From assembly GCA_030678995.1 (NCBI GenBank), contig JAUXTQ010000064.1, positions 1 to 49,629 on the forward strand: a DNA stretch of 49,629 nt. The letters are read 5' to 3'. This document shows positions 33,971-42,313 of this stretch, piece by piece. The notes below the pieces were generated by a model. The model was not told the origin of the DNA and did no database searches. It saw nothing but the letters and a program-made list of their open reading frames with translations. This DNA comes from Caulobacter sp. (GTDB lineage: Bacteria > Pseudomonadota > Alphaproteobacteria > Caulobacterales > Caulobacteraceae). Positions within the stretch are counted from its first letter, which is position 1. Every line of letters starts with the position of its first letter. Position numbers and translations under genes: made by a program.

Positions 33971-34053
33971 GGGTCGCTCCTGGACTTGCGTGTTATGGTC
34001 CGCGAGCGTCTGATATCGTGAAAGACCTCGGAAGCGATAGGGAGGCCCCGGCG

Positions 34054-34254
34054 ATGAGCGAAGAACCGGCCGAGCCGCGCGGACACAGGGGCGAGGCGCT
34101 GTCCCTGGCCCTGCGCGAGGATCTGGAGCTCTACAGCGTCGACGATCTCGAGGAGCGGGTTGGCCTGCTGCAGGCGGAAATTGACCGCACGCAGGGGCAA
34201 ATCGAAAAGAAGAAGGCCAGCAAGTCGGCCGCGGATGCGTTTTTCAAGTTCTGA
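34054..34254 (+). CDS. DUF1192 family small protein
   Basis: A 66-residue protein of the DUF1192 family, found across alphaproteobacteria with unknown function. The core is LREDLELYSVDDLEERVGLLQAEIDRT, a helix that could form a coiled coil, ending KKASKSAADAFFKF, the family's typical C-terminus. ATG 34054 is chosen because GGGAGG lies eight bases upstream; a GTG at 34018 would add twelve residues. It precedes rcdA by 96 bases; they may share a transcript. Confidence 0.88.
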   Translation: MSEEPAEPRGHRGEALSLALREDLELYSVDDLEERVGLLQAEIDRTQGQIEKKKASKSAADAFFKF

Positions 34255-34350
34255 CGGCCCAGGACGGGCCGGCTTGGCACGTCCGTTGCAGCCGATGGGG
34301 CAATGCGGGAATGTTGATCCCGTGCGTTTTTGTGAGGGGCGGTTTTGTCC

Positions 34351-34875
34351 ATGAATGAACTCGGCGCGCCAGCGACGGCGCCGTGGCGTGCGAACGTCAT
34401 CTCTGACTTCGCCCGCTCGGAGCTGTTCGACCGCACCTTTCTCGAGGGCATGGACCTGGTCGAGGAGACCGCCGCCTATCTGGACGGGGGCGGGCGGCAG
34501 GATTCCAAGCTGCTGTCCCGCAGCGCCGCCCTGGCCTACGCCTCCGAAAGCATGCGCCTGACCACCCGCCTGATGCGGGTCGCCAGCTGGCTGCTGGTGC
34601 AGCGGGCCGTGCGTGAGGGCGACATGGAGCCCAAGGCCGCCTGCGACGACCGCTATCGCCTCGACAGCGAGGACAAGGGCGTCAACGAGGCCGACGCCCT
34701 GCACGAACTGCCGCTCGGGCTGCTGGAACTGCTCGACCGGTCCGCCCGGCTCTACGACCGCGTCCGCCATCTCGACCGCCGCATGTACGTCGAGGCCAGC
34801 GTCGAGACCCTGCCCCATCCGGTGCTCTCCCAGATGGACCGCCTGCGGGACGCGTTCGGGACGGCGCCGAACTAG
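34351..34875 (+). CDS. rcdA: RcdA-family (DUF1465) regulator of CtrA degradation
   Basis: A 174-residue DUF1465 protein. In Caulobacter, RcdA is an adaptor that works with CpdR and PopA to deliver CtrA and other substrates to the ClpXP protease at the cell pole. The sequence shows the three-helix core: FDRTFLEGMDLVEETAAYL, LAYASESMRLTTRLMRVASW and ELPLGLLELLDRSARLYDRV, joined by a charged loop, then a short C-terminal helix. ATG 34351 follows GAGGGG; a TTG two codons earlier is open. It follows the DUF1192 gene. Identity rests on recalled family pattern rather than a search. Confidence 0.85.
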   Translation: MNELGAPATAPWRANVISDFARSELFDRTFLEGMDLVEETAAYLDGGGRQDSKLLSRSAALAYASESMRLTTRLMRVASWLLVQRAVREGDMEPKAACDDRYRLDSEDKGVNEADALHELPLGLLELLDRSARLYDRVRHLDRRMYVEASVETLPHPVLSQMDRLRDAFGTAPN

Positions 34876-35238
34876 TTGGCGCGAGCTGTCCCCTTTTCAT
34901 TGGGACTTCTGGCCGGGTCGATTGGGGCGTTCGGCGGACTGCTGATGCTGCCCGGGGACCTGTTCATTCTGCGCAACGAGAGCGCCGAGCCCATGCGGCT
35001 TACCGTCGTGGCGGCCGAACGGATCGTCTGGCAAGGCGACCTGCGAGCCGGCGGAGTCCAGATTGCGTTTTCGGACATCGACCGGGAAACCGACGTCACC
35101 GTGACCTGCGCCACGCCGGGAACTGCCCCGGTCACGGTCCGCGGCAACTACATGATGGGCGGCGTACCTCCCCAAATCGCCACGATCCGGCTGCCCAGCT
35201 GCGCGAAGGCGGACATCTGGGTGGAAATGCTGCCCTGA
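34876..35238 (+). CDS. Hypothetical protein with N-terminal membrane anchor
   Basis: A 120-residue frame starting at TTG 34876, directly after the rcdA stop. It has an N-terminal hydrophobic segment (FSLGLLAGSIGAFGGLLMLP) and a beta-rich remainder (LFILRNESAEPMRLTVVAAE, VTVTCATPGTAPVTVRG). It looks like a small anchored or exported protein. No strong ribosome site and no ATG before codon 24, so the start is uncertain. Function unknown. Confidence 0.5.
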   Translation: MARAVPFSLGLLAGSIGAFGGLLMLPGDLFILRNESAEPMRLTVVAAERIVWQGDLRAGGVQIAFSDIDRETDVTVTCATPGTAPVTVRGNYMMGGVPPQIATIRLPSCAKADIWVEMLP

Positions 35239-35273
35239 GGCAGGGTCGTCCTGGTGTCTTGACGGCCAGTGTT

Positions 35274-35365
35274 GCTCCGGCGGTCGACCTGCTCAAGGAC
35301 CGCTTCGCGGCCGCGCAGCGGCGGGCCCACCGGGCCCGTCCTTGACCAGGGCGACCGTCCGGAGC
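35274..35365. repeat. Imperfect inverted repeat
   Basis: GCTCCGG-CGGTCGACCTG...CAAGGAC on the left (from 35274) and the complement GTCCTTGACC...CCGTCCGGAGC on the right (to 35365) form an imperfect stem of about 27 bases. An internal GGGCCCACCGGGCCC hairpin is also present. The rest of 35239-35596 holds no gene. Confidence 0.65.
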
Positions 35366-35416
35366 GCATCATTCCATCAAGGCCTTCAGGGCTTTTCGTC
35401 ATCATGGCGAGGCGCC

Positions 35417-35529
35417 TTGCGTGGTTCGACACGCGCCTTCGGCGCTGCTCACCATGACGTGGAGAGGTGGCTGTCCACACTGCACGTCATCCTGAGCAGG
35501 CCCGCAGGGCCGTGTCGAAGGACGCACAA
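35417..35529. repeat. Inverted repeat, CGTCATCCTGAG/TCGAAGGACGCA family
   Basis: TTGCGTGGTTCGACACG on the left and CGTGTCGAAGGACGCACAA on the right pair with few mismatches; inner CACCATGACG and CGTCATCCTGAG parts also pair partly. A second member is at 43764-43875. Confidence 0.85.
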
Positions 35530-35541
35530 CGCCAAGCAGCA

Positions 35542-35575
35542 AAAAGGCCGGCGGGGTCGCCCCTGCCGGCCTTTT
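35542..35575. terminator. Bidirectional Rho-independent terminator
   Basis: AAAAGGCCGGC (35542-35552) pairs with GCCGGCCTTTT (35565-35575), with an inner GGGG/CCCC stem and one bulged T. The run of A before and T after allows termination on either strand; it ends rpmE 22 bases after its stop. Confidence 0.88.
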
Positions 35576-35596
35576 CGATATCCGCCTTGCGGCGAA

Positions 35597-35824
35597 TTAC
35601 TTCTTCGCGGTGAAGCCGGCGAACTTGGCGTTGAAGCGCGAGACGCGGCCGCCGCGGTCCAGCAGGTGGGCGTTGCCGCCGGTCCAGGCCGGGTGCGTCG
35701 AGGGATCGATGTCCAGGTTCAGGGTCGCGCCTTCCTTCCCGTAGGTGGAGCGCGTCTGGTACGTCGTGCCATTCGTCATCACCACGGTGATGAAGTGATA
35801 GTCGGGATGGGTGTCTTGTTTCAT
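35597..35824 (-). CDS. rpmE: 50S ribosomal protein L31
   Basis: A 75-residue ribosomal protein L31. [20 protein letters not shown], the [15 protein letters not shown] block and the C-terminal [16 protein letters not shown] match alphaproteobacterial L31. It has no cysteine, so it is the zinc-free form. Start ATG 35824 gives the standard N-terminus. It is divergent from the ABC transporter and is followed by a strong terminator. Confidence 0.95.
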   Translation of the reverse strand: MKQDTHPDYHFITVVMTNGTTYQTRSTYGKEGATLNLDIDPSTHPAWTGGNAHLLDRGGRVSRFNAKFAGFTAKK

Positions 35825-35933
35825 CGGGCGGTCCAACCGACTTAAGAGAAATATGGATCCGGCCGCCGAAAGTCGGGGCCAGCGAAGACCGGCGGCTATA
35901 CAGAAGGGCCGCGACGAAGGCAAGGGGCCGAGC

Positions 35934-37778
35934 ATGAGTGACACCACCGCGACCGAGACTGTGGCCGACGGACGGCCCGGCGCGGGGGCGGCCCTGGCCC
36001 AGAGTCTGAGCGAGGCGGCGGCTCGCCGGCCGAAGAGCCGCGACGTGCGCAATCTCGGCCATCTGCTACCGTTTGTCCGCGCCCACTGGGGCTACGCGGC
36101 GGCGGCGGTGTTCTTCCTGCTGTTCTCGACCAGCGCGACGCTGGGCGTGACGGGCGCGGCGCGGTTGATCGTCGACAAGGGCTTTACCTCGGCGGAGGGC
36201 CTGGACCGCTACTTCCTCGTCGGCGCGGGGGTGGTCTCGGTGCTGGCCCTGGCCACGGCCATGCGATTCTTCTTCATCACCATCCTGGGCGAGCGGGTGG
36301 TGGCCGATCTGCGCAAGGCCATCTACCGCCACGTGCTGTCGCTGGACGCCGCCTATTTCCTGAAGATCCGGACCGGCGAGGTGCTGTCGCGGATGACCAC
36401 CGACGTGACCATCGTCGAGAACCTGGTCGGCTCGTCGGCCTCGATCGCCCTGCGCAACAGCCTGACCATGATCGGGGCCACCTCCTACATGGCCTTCGTC
36501 AGTCCCCGGCTGACCCTGTTCGTGATGCTGCTGGCTCCGGTGGTCATCGCCCCGATGTTCCTGTTCGGCCGCCGCGTGCGCAGCCTGTCGACGCAGGCCC
36601 AGGACCGCTTCGCCGACGCCGTCGGCTATGCCGGCGAGAGCCTCGACGCCCTGGAGACGGTGCAGGCCTTCGGCCGGGAAGCCGCCGCCGACCGCCGGTT
36701 CGGCGAGGCGGTGGAGATCGCCTTCGGCATCTCCATGCGGCGCATCCGGGCGCGCGCCGGGATGACCGCGGTGGTTATCGCCCTGGTGTTCGGCGGCGTC
36801 GGCCTGCTGCTGTGGGCCGCCGCCCATTCGGTGCTGGCCGGGACCATGACCCCCGGGGCCCTGATCCAGTTCGTCTTCCTGTCGGTGATGGCGGCGACCT
36901 CCGTCGGGGCGCTGGGCGAGGTCTGGGGCGACATCCAGAAGGCCGCCGGGGCCATGCAGCGGATCTCCGAGCTGCTGGTGGCCCGGCCGGCGATCGCCGC
37001 CCCGGCCAACCCTCGCCCCCTGCCCGTCCCGGCCCGGGGCGAGATCGCGTTCGAGGGGGTCACCTTCGCCTACCCCGGCCGCCCCGATCTGCCGGCCCTG
37101 CAGGGCTTCGACCTGCGGGTGCGGCCCGGCGAGACCGTCGCCCTGGTCGGACCCTCCGGCGCGGGCAAGAGCACCGTCCTGCGCCTGCTGCTGCGGTTCT
37201 ATGACCCCCAGACCGGCCGCATCCTGATGGACGGCGTCGACCTCAAGGACGCCGACCCTGCCGAGGTCCGCGCCCGCCTGGCCCTGGTCGCCCAGGACGC
37301 CTCGCTGTTTTCAGGCTCGGCGCTCGACAACATCCGCTTCGGTCGCGAGGACGCCACGTTGGAGGAGGTCAAGGCCGCCGCCCGCGCCGCCGAGGCCGAG
37401 GCCTTCATCAACGCCCTGCCCGAAGGCTTCGACACTCCGGTCGGCGAGCGGGCCAAGACCCTCTCCGGCGGCCAGAAGCAGCGGCTGGCCATCGCCCGCT
37501 CGCTGGTCCGGAACGCCCCGATCCTGCTGCTCGACGAGGCCACCAGCGCCCTGGACGCCGAGAACGAGCGGCTGGTCCAGAAGGCCCTCGAAGGCGCCAT
37601 GGGCGACCGCACCACCCTGGTCATCGCCCACAGGCTGGCGACGGTGCTGCGGGCCGACCGGATCGTGGTGATGGACGAGGGCCGCGTGGTCGAGGAAGGC
37701 ACCCATGCCAGCCTAAGCAAGGCCGGCGGCCTCTACGCCAAGCTGGCAAAGCTGCAGTTCGGGGTGGAGGCGGCATAG
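35934..37778 (+). CDS. MsbA-like ABC transporter, fused permease/ATPase
   Basis: A 614-residue half-transporter: a six-helix exporter membrane domain (about residues 60-340) and a C-terminal ATPase. Walker [10 protein letters not shown] is at about 406, the signature [15 protein letters not shown] at about 510, Walker [12 protein letters not shown] at about 531 and the switch histidine in VIAHRL. The order and the intracellular loop [21 protein letters not shown] fit lipid or drug exporters of the MsbA/LmrA type. It would act as a homodimer in the inner membrane. ATG 35934 is the start that yields a sensible N-terminus. A REP-like hairpin follows its stop by two bases. Confidence 0.92.
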   Translation: MSDTTATETVADGRPGAGAALAQSLSEAAARRPKSRDVRNLGHLLPFVRAHWGYAAAAVFFLLFSTSATLGVTGAARLIVDKGFTSAEGLDRYFLVGAGVVSVLALATAMRFFFITILGERVVADLRKAIYRHVLSLDAAYFLKIRTGEVLSRMTTDVTIVENLVGSSASIALRNSLTMIGATSYMAFVSPRLTLFVMLLAPVVIAPMFLFGRRVRSLSTQAQDRFADAVGYAGESLDALETVQAFGREAAADRRFGEAVEIAFGISMRRIRARAGMTAVVIALVFGGVGLLLWAAAHSVLAGTMTPGALIQFVFLSVMAATSVGALGEVWGDIQKAAGAMQRISELLVARPAIAAPANPRPLPVPARGEIAFEGVTFAYPGRPDLPALQGFDLRVRPGETVALVGPSGAGKSTVLRLLLRFYDPQTGRILMDGVDLKDADPAEVRARLALVAQDASLFSGSALDNIRFGREDATLEEVKAAARAAEAEAFINALPEGFDTPVGERAKTLSGGQKQRLAIARSLVRNAPILLLDEATSALDAENERLVQKALEGAMGDRTTLVIAHRLATVLRADRIVVMDEGRVVEEGTHASLSKAGGLYAKLAKLQFGVEAA

Positions 37779-37780
37779 TC

Positions 37781-37810
37781 AGGGACAGACACCGATAGGT
37801 GTCTGTCCCT
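37781..37810. repeat. Short REP-like hairpin, GGGACAGACACC family
   Basis: Perfect 13-bp stem, AGGGACAGACACC with its complement, around a GATA loop, immediately after the ABC transporter stop. Confidence 0.92.
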
Positions 37811-37843
37811 ATGATGTCCCCGATAAGCAACGCGGAGCCTGTC

Positions 37844-38737
37844 ATGGACGCCATCTCCAACAGCTTCGACCAAGCCGCCCCCTGGCTCGGCGACCGGTCG
37901 TTCGCCGACTGGAAGGCGGAGTACGACACGCGCGGCTTCATCATCATCGAGAACGTCCTGTCACCCGACGAGCTCGACGCCATCCGCGCCGCACTGGCCC
38001 CCTACATCGACGGCGGCAAGTCCGGGCGGAACGACTTCGAGGGGTTCAGGACCAACCGGGTCTACGCCATGCTGGCCAAGTCGCCGGTGTTCGCCGAGCT
38101 GGCCATCCACCCGCTGGCGCTGGCCTTCGCCGAGGCGGAGCTTGGGCCGACCTGCCTGCTGTCGGCCTGCCTGGCGATCAACCTGCAGCCCGGCGAAACC
38201 GTGCAGCCCTGGCACTATGACGACAGCGGCGGCCCCCGGCCGCGCCAAGCCTATGGCGTCAGCGCCTTCTGGGCCATCGACGACACCACCGAGCTGAACG
38301 GCGCCACCGAGGTCATTCCCGGCAGCCATCTGTGGGGCGACGTCGCCATCGACGGGGCCATCGCTCCGGCGAGTTTCACCGACCCGACGCTGCGCGACGG
38401 CAAGGGCGATCCGGGCGCGCGAGCCGACGCGGTCAAGCTGGTCATGCCCGCCGGATCGCTGGCCCTGGCCAAGGGCACGCTGGTGCATCGCGGCGGCGCC
38501 AACCGGTCGGACAGGCCCCGGCTGATCATTACCCCGCAGTACTGCGCCGGCTGGGTGCGGCAGCTGGAGAATATGGTCCTGGCCGTCCCGCCGCAGATCG
38601 CCGCGACCCTGCCCGAGCGGGCGCGGGAGCTGATCGGCTATTCGATCCACCCGCCGTTCATGGGCTATGTCGACGGCGTTCATCCCCGCAAGCGGTTGCC
38701 GGGCGGCGGGCTGGCCCCTTCGGCCACCACGGCGTAA
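37844..38737 (+). CDS. Phytanoyl-CoA dioxygenase family protein
   Basis: A 297-residue iron/2-oxoglutarate dioxygenase of the PhyH family, hydroxylating an unknown substrate. The iron triad is in QPWHYDDSGG (His, Asp) and TLVHRGGANRSD (distal His), with the following arginine able to bind 2-oxoglutarate. The entry segment YDTRGFIIIENVLSPDELDA is usual for the family. ATG 37844 has GCGGAG upstream; a longer frame from 37799 would begin inside the repeat. Substrate unknown. Confidence 0.88.
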   Translation: MDAISNSFDQAAPWLGDRSFADWKAEYDTRGFIIIENVLSPDELDAIRAALAPYIDGGKSGRNDFEGFRTNRVYAMLAKSPVFAELAIHPLALAFAEAELGPTCLLSACLAINLQPGETVQPWHYDDSGGPRPRQAYGVSAFWAIDDTTELNGATEVIPGSHLWGDVAIDGAIAPASFTDPTLRDGKGDPGARADAVKLVMPAGSLALAKGTLVHRGGANRSDRPRLIITPQYCAGWVRQLENMVLAVPPQIAATLPERARELIGYSIHPPFMGYVDGVHPRKRLPGGGLAPSATTA

Positions 38738-38782
38738 AACCCCGCGCCTGAACGAGCCCCGCGATCCCGAGCGTCCCATCCC

Positions 38783-39307
38783 ATGGCCTTCTTCTCGACC
38801 AAGACCTACGGCGGCGAACGCGGCCTGTCCTGCGCCATGCGGGCCTGGACGGCCGAAAGCCACTGCAACCTGCTGCACGGCTATTCGCTGGGCTTCAAGT
38901 TTACCTTCGCCGCCGAGCAACTCGACCATCGCGGCTGGGTGGTCGATTTCGGCAAGGGCGGCTTTGGACCGATCCGGGAATGGCTGCACGCCACCTTCGA
39001 CCACACCACCCTGGTGGCCCAGGACGACCCGCATTTCGCCGAGTTCGTCCGGCTGCGCGACCTGGGCCTGTGCGACCTGCGGGTGCTGCCGGCGATCAGC
39101 TGCGAGCGGATCGCCCAATTCGTCTTCGACAACACCGCGCCGATGATCGAGGCGGCCACCAAGGGGCGCTGCTGGATCGTCTCGGTGGAATGCTTCGAGC
39201 ACGGCGCCAACAGCGCCATCTACCAGAACCCGCAGACGGTGCTGCGCCAGGTCTCGGCCGAAGCCCTGGCGGCGATCGTGGCCCGGGAAAGCGGCGCGGA
39301 GTCCTGA
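38783..39307 (+). CDS. Divergent 6-pyruvoyl-tetrahydropterin synthase/QueD-like protein
   Basis: A 174-residue protein of the PTPS/QueD fold. The catalytic cysteine of QueD has a counterpart in ESHCNLLHGY (Cys28), the catalytic histidine in FDHTTLVAQDDP (His74) and the substrate-binding glutamate in VSVECFE. However, of the three zinc histidines only the central one (His32) is clear: HGH is HGY (Tyr34) and the N-terminal AAH is not present. The whole form, including SAIYQNP, is one I recall as a separate alphaproteobacterial branch. No queuosine genes are adjacent, so a role in 7-deazaguanine synthesis is uncertain. Confidence 0.8.
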   Translation: MAFFSTKTYGGERGLSCAMRAWTAESHCNLLHGYSLGFKFTFAAEQLDHRGWVVDFGKGGFGPIREWLHATFDHTTLVAQDDPHFAEFVRLRDLGLCDLRVLPAISCERIAQFVFDNTAPMIEAATKGRCWIVSVECFEHGANSAIYQNPQTVLRQVSAEALAAIVARESGAES

Positions 39308-39320
39308 ACCTCGGCGCAGA

Positions 39321-39414
39321 CCAATCCGGGGACAGTTTACCTATTTCGCGTCCCGCGAGTTCGACCGTCTGGGCAGATGTCACTTGCGAAATAGGTAAAC
39401 TGTCCCCGGATTGG
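39321..39414. repeat. Perfect 29-bp inverted repeat, REP-like, CGGGGACAG family
   Basis: The arms 39321-39349 and 39386-39414 are perfect complements (core CGGGGACAGTTTACCTATTT) around a 36-base loop. It ends on the base before the stop codon of the minus-strand metallopeptidase-like gene. Confidence 0.95.
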
Positions 39415-40701
39415 CTACCGCAGCAGGTCGCCCGGCAGCGTCGGCTCGCTGATCACCGCCTCCATCCGCTTCCAGCGCGCGGCCTGGTCCGGGCCCGCGC
39501 CCTCGACGTAGGCGCGGACCATGTCCAGCCCAAGGCCGTAGTTGATCACATAGCTGCGGTACTGCTCGCTGAAGGCCACCGTCTGGGCGGCGCGCTTGGC
39601 CGAGACCAGGCCGTAGGTCTGGGTCAGGGCGATGGCCTGGTCCTTGGTGATCCGGCCGGAGAGGAATTCGCTGGCGATGGTGAAGCGGGCGCCGGCGAGG
39701 GCCTTCTGGGCCTCCAGCAGGGCCAGGTAGGCGTCGGCGTCCTTCGGATCGAGGCCGGCCAGCGGATAGAGAGTCCCCACCTCGAAAGCCCGCCGCTCGT
39801 CGCCCGGAAAGGCCAGCTCGATGCCGTAGTTGGCGCTGCCCTCGGCGATCAGCGACTGCGGCGAATAGAGGGGATAGACGCTGAACTCGACCCAGCCCTT
39901 GGCTTTGCTCAGCCGCTCCTCGAGCAGCATGTTCAGCACATGGTGGCCGGGATAGCCCTCGTGACAGCCCAGATCGACCGCGCGGCTCAGACGCACCGGC
40001 AGATCGGTGTTGATCTGGATCAGGCTGGTGGCATTGCCCTTGTACCAGTTGTAGCCGGACCAGGACTTGCCGGTGACGAACTCGAGCGTGAACCGCTCGT
40101 TGGCCGGCAGGGCGATGTGGGCCATCGTGCGCGTGCGACACTCCGCGATGGCGGCGTCCATCACCGCCTGCAGCCGGTCGGCGGGAATGATGAAGCGGTC
40201 ATTGAACGCATCGACCCGCTGCCACAGCGGCCCCTCGCCCGGGACCAGGGCCTCGATCTCCTTGAGCACCGGATCGTAGGCCGACAGGGGCTTGAGCACC
40301 GGCCGCACGCCGAACAGGCCCTCCGCCTCGTCCTCGAAGCTGGGCTTTTCGCCCGACATCATCCGCAGGCGGGTCTCGGCGGCCTTGAGCTGGGCCAGCA
40401 GGAACAGGCGGCGGCGCTTCTCCTCGGCGACCAGCCAGCCGGGCTTGATGCGCGTCACCGCCAGCGTCAGGGCCGCCACCTCGGCCTTCAGCGCCGGCAG
40501 GTCGCGCGGCGCGGCCTTCGCCGCCGACTGCCATTCGGCCGGGCCGTAGTAGGCGTCGATGTAGCCCTCTTCATTCTCGCCGATGGCCAGGCTGAGCCTG
40601 ACGTACTGCTCGGCCAGAGGATCCAGCGGCGACTTGGCCTGGGCCGGGGCGGCCAACAGGCCCAGGATCACCGCCGCCAGGGCGGCCATCTTGCGGATCA
40701 T
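39415..40701 (-). CDS. Exported DUF885-like metallopeptidase-like protein
   Basis: A 428-residue protein with a signal peptide (MIRKMAALAAVILGLLAAPA). The motif CHEGYPGHHVLNMLLEERL at about residues 249-267 resembles the HExxPGHH zinc motif of DUF885-type peptidases, and IAEGSANYGIEL supplies a downstream glutamate (about 298). Activity on a peptide is inference. Start at 40701 overlaps the upstream stop as ATGA; ATG 40713 is the alternative, with AGGAAG four bases before it but a less signal-like N-terminus. The stop codon abuts a long perfect inverted repeat. Confidence 0.8.
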   Translation of the reverse strand: MIRKMAALAAVILGLLAAPAQAKSPLDPLAEQYVRLSLAIGENEEGYIDAYYGPAEWQSAAKAAPRDLPALKAEVAALTLAVTRIKPGWLVAEEKRRRLFLLAQLKAAETRLRMMSGEKPSFEDEAEGLFGVRPVLKPLSAYDPVLKEIEALVPGEGPLWQRVDAFNDRFIIPADRLQAVMDAAIAECRTRTMAHIALPANERFTLEFVTGKSWSGYNWYKGNATSLIQINTDLPVRLSRAVDLGCHEGYPGHHVLNMLLEERLSKAKGWVEFSVYPLYSPQSLIAEGSANYGIELAFPGDERRAFEVGTLYPLAGLDPKDADAYLALLEAQKALAGARFTIASEFLSGRITKDQAIALTQTYGLVSAKRAAQTVAFSEQYRSYVINYGLGLDMVRAYVEGAGPDQAARWKRMEAVISEPTLPGDLLR

Positions 40702-41738
40702 GAGAACATCCATTGCTTCCTGGCCTCGTCGGCCAGACCCGGGAAATCGCTGAACACGCCGTCGACGCCAGCCTCATAGAGCGCCGCGAACATGGCCTCA
40801 ACATTGCCGTGCAGGCGCGGGTCGGTTCCGCGCTTCAGGTTGGGCGGCAGGAAGTAGTTCTCGGCGCGAACGGTCCAAGGATGAACCTTGAGACCAGCCC
40901 CGTGGGCGTCGATGACGAAGACAGCAAACTGTCCGTCAGCTGAGGACAAGACATAGCTCTTGTCGGGGCCGACGCCGTCGGCGTAGCCGGCGATCGTCTC
41001 CAGCCCCTTGGTGGTGGCCATGTCACTGTAGCGGACGCCCGGCATGTCGGCGGGGCCGCCCTCGCTGTCGATCAGCTGGACCAGCCTGGCCTTCGTCAGG
41101 CCACGGAGGGTCTTGAGCGGCGCGACCTCGAAACACTGCACGAAGACCCCCGCGTCGGCCGAGTCGAGATGGTTGGCCTTCAAGGCGTCCGCCATCCTCT
41201 GCTCGAACGGCAGGCCGACGGACGCGAAGTGCCGGGGGTGCTTCATCTCCGGATAGACGCCCACGCCCATGTCGCGGGCGATGGCGCAGACCTCGTCGAA
41301 GGTCGGGATGGCTTCCTGGCCGTCGTATCTGGCGTTGTCCGGCCGCAGTTGCGGCAGGCGTTCGCGGCAACGCAGGGTCTTCAGCTCGGCGAGGGTGAAG
41401 TCCTCGGTGAACCAGCCGGTGATCGACTGGCCGTCGATCACCTTGGTCGTCTTGCGGGCGGCGAACCCGGCCTTCGTGGCCACGTCGGTCGTGCCGCCGA
41501 TCTCGTTCTCATGCCGGGCGACCAGATGGCCGTCCTTCGTGATGCAGAGGTCCGGCTCGATGAAGTCGGCCCCCTGCTCGACCGCGAGGCGATAGGCCAT
41601 CGGCGTGTGCTCGGGCCGTTCGCCGCTGGCGCCGCGATGGCCGATGACGATGGGGCGCGGCTTGCGGGGCTTTGCGAGGGCAGGGGTGGCGGCCATGGCA
41701 AGGCTCGCGGCGGTGAGAGTGCGGCGGGTGAGGCTCAT
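40698..41738 (-). CDS. Glycerophosphodiester phosphodiesterase (GlpQ-like)
   Basis: A 346-residue exported enzyme releasing glycerol-3-phosphate from glycerophosphodiesters. The N-terminus MSLTRRTLTAASLAMAATPA has a twin-arginine-like signal. Catalytic marks are IVIGHRGASGERPEHT (His, Arg), FIEPDLCITKDGHLVARHE and YPEMKHPRHFAS. The C-terminal DGVFSDFPG is typical. It is followed with a four-base overlap by the metallopeptidase-like gene, so the pair is translated together and both act in the periplasm. Confidence 0.9.
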   Translation of the reverse strand: MSLTRRTLTAASLAMAATPALAKPRKPRPIVIGHRGASGERPEHTPMAYRLAVEQGADFIEPDLCITKDGHLVARHENEIGGTTDVATKAGFAARKTTKVIDGQSITGWFTEDFTLAELKTLRCRERLPQLRPDNARYDGQEAIPTFDEVCAIARDMGVGVYPEMKHPRHFASVGLPFEQRMADALKANHLDSADAGVFVQCFEVAPLKTLRGLTKARLVQLIDSEGGPADMPGVRYSDMATTKGLETIAGYADGVGPDKSYVLSSADGQFAVFVIDAHGAGLKVHPWTVRAENYFLPPNLKRGTDPRLHGNVEAMFAALYEAGVDGVFSDFPGLADEARKQWMFS

Positions 41739-41800
41739 GACGGGACGCTAGCACCGCCCGGAGGACAGGATAAGCTGTCGCCGAACCGGGGGGACCGACC

Positions 41801-42175
41801 ATGCTGATCCTGCGCATCATCGCCGTCATTCAGGCGCTCTCGCTGATCGTCGGCGAAACCTTTCGCAGCTGGGGCGCGGGGCGCCACTGGCTGTTCGTGG
41901 TCGATGACTACTGGATCTCGGCCCTGCTGCTCGCCGGGGCCATTTTGGTCAAGCCAGATGACGTGAGGACCCGCGCCCTGTTCGCCGCCGGCTGGGGGGC
42001 CAACGCGGGCATGCTGTACGGCAGCTTCTTCGGCAAGCTGATCGAGCCGACGTCAAGCAATCCGGGCAATTTCGGGATCGGCCTGCTGACCGCCCTGATC
42101 GGCCTGGCCTTCACCACCTCGGTGCTGGGCATGATCGCCAGCATCCTGCTGCTGGCAACTCCGAAGGCGGCCTGA
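41801..42175 (+). CDS. Hypothetical small membrane protein
   Basis: A 124-residue protein with about four hydrophobic segments (residues about 3-20, 30-50, 58-75 and 92-118). I do not recognise the family. ATG 41801 has GGGGGGACC upstream. It lies alone, divergent from the phosphodiesterase gene and followed by two REP-like hairpins. Confidence 0.7.
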   Translation: MLILRIIAVIQALSLIVGETFRSWGAGRHWLFVVDDYWISALLLAGAILVKPDDVRTRALFAAGWGANAGMLYGSFFGKLIEPTSSNPGNFGIGLLTALIGLAFTTSVLGMIASILLLATPKAA

Positions 42176-42190
42176 GCCTGCGCCTGCATT

Positions 42191-42259
42191 CAGGGGACAG
42201 GATACTCATTTCCAGCCCTGATCGCCGTGAAGACCGGGAAATGAGTATCCTGTCCCCTG
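42191..42259. repeat. Perfect 23-bp inverted repeat, REP-like, GGGGACAG family
   Basis: Arms 42191-42213 and 42237-42259 (core GGGGACAGGATACTCATTTC) are perfect complements around a 23-base loop. Same GGGGACAG end as 39321-39414 but a different inner sequence. Confidence 0.95.
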
Positions 42260-42283
42260 ATTGCTGCCGGCGAGGCGTCCGTA

Positions 42284-42310
42284 GGGAAAGACACCGCCGG
42301 TGTCTGTCCC
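42284..42310. repeat. Short REP-like hairpin, GGGACAGACACC family
   Basis: GGGAAAGACACC and GGTGTCTGTCCC flank a GCC loop with one mismatch. It is three bases from the stop of the inositol-monophosphatase-family gene. Confidence 0.85.
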
Positions 42311-42313
42311 GAA

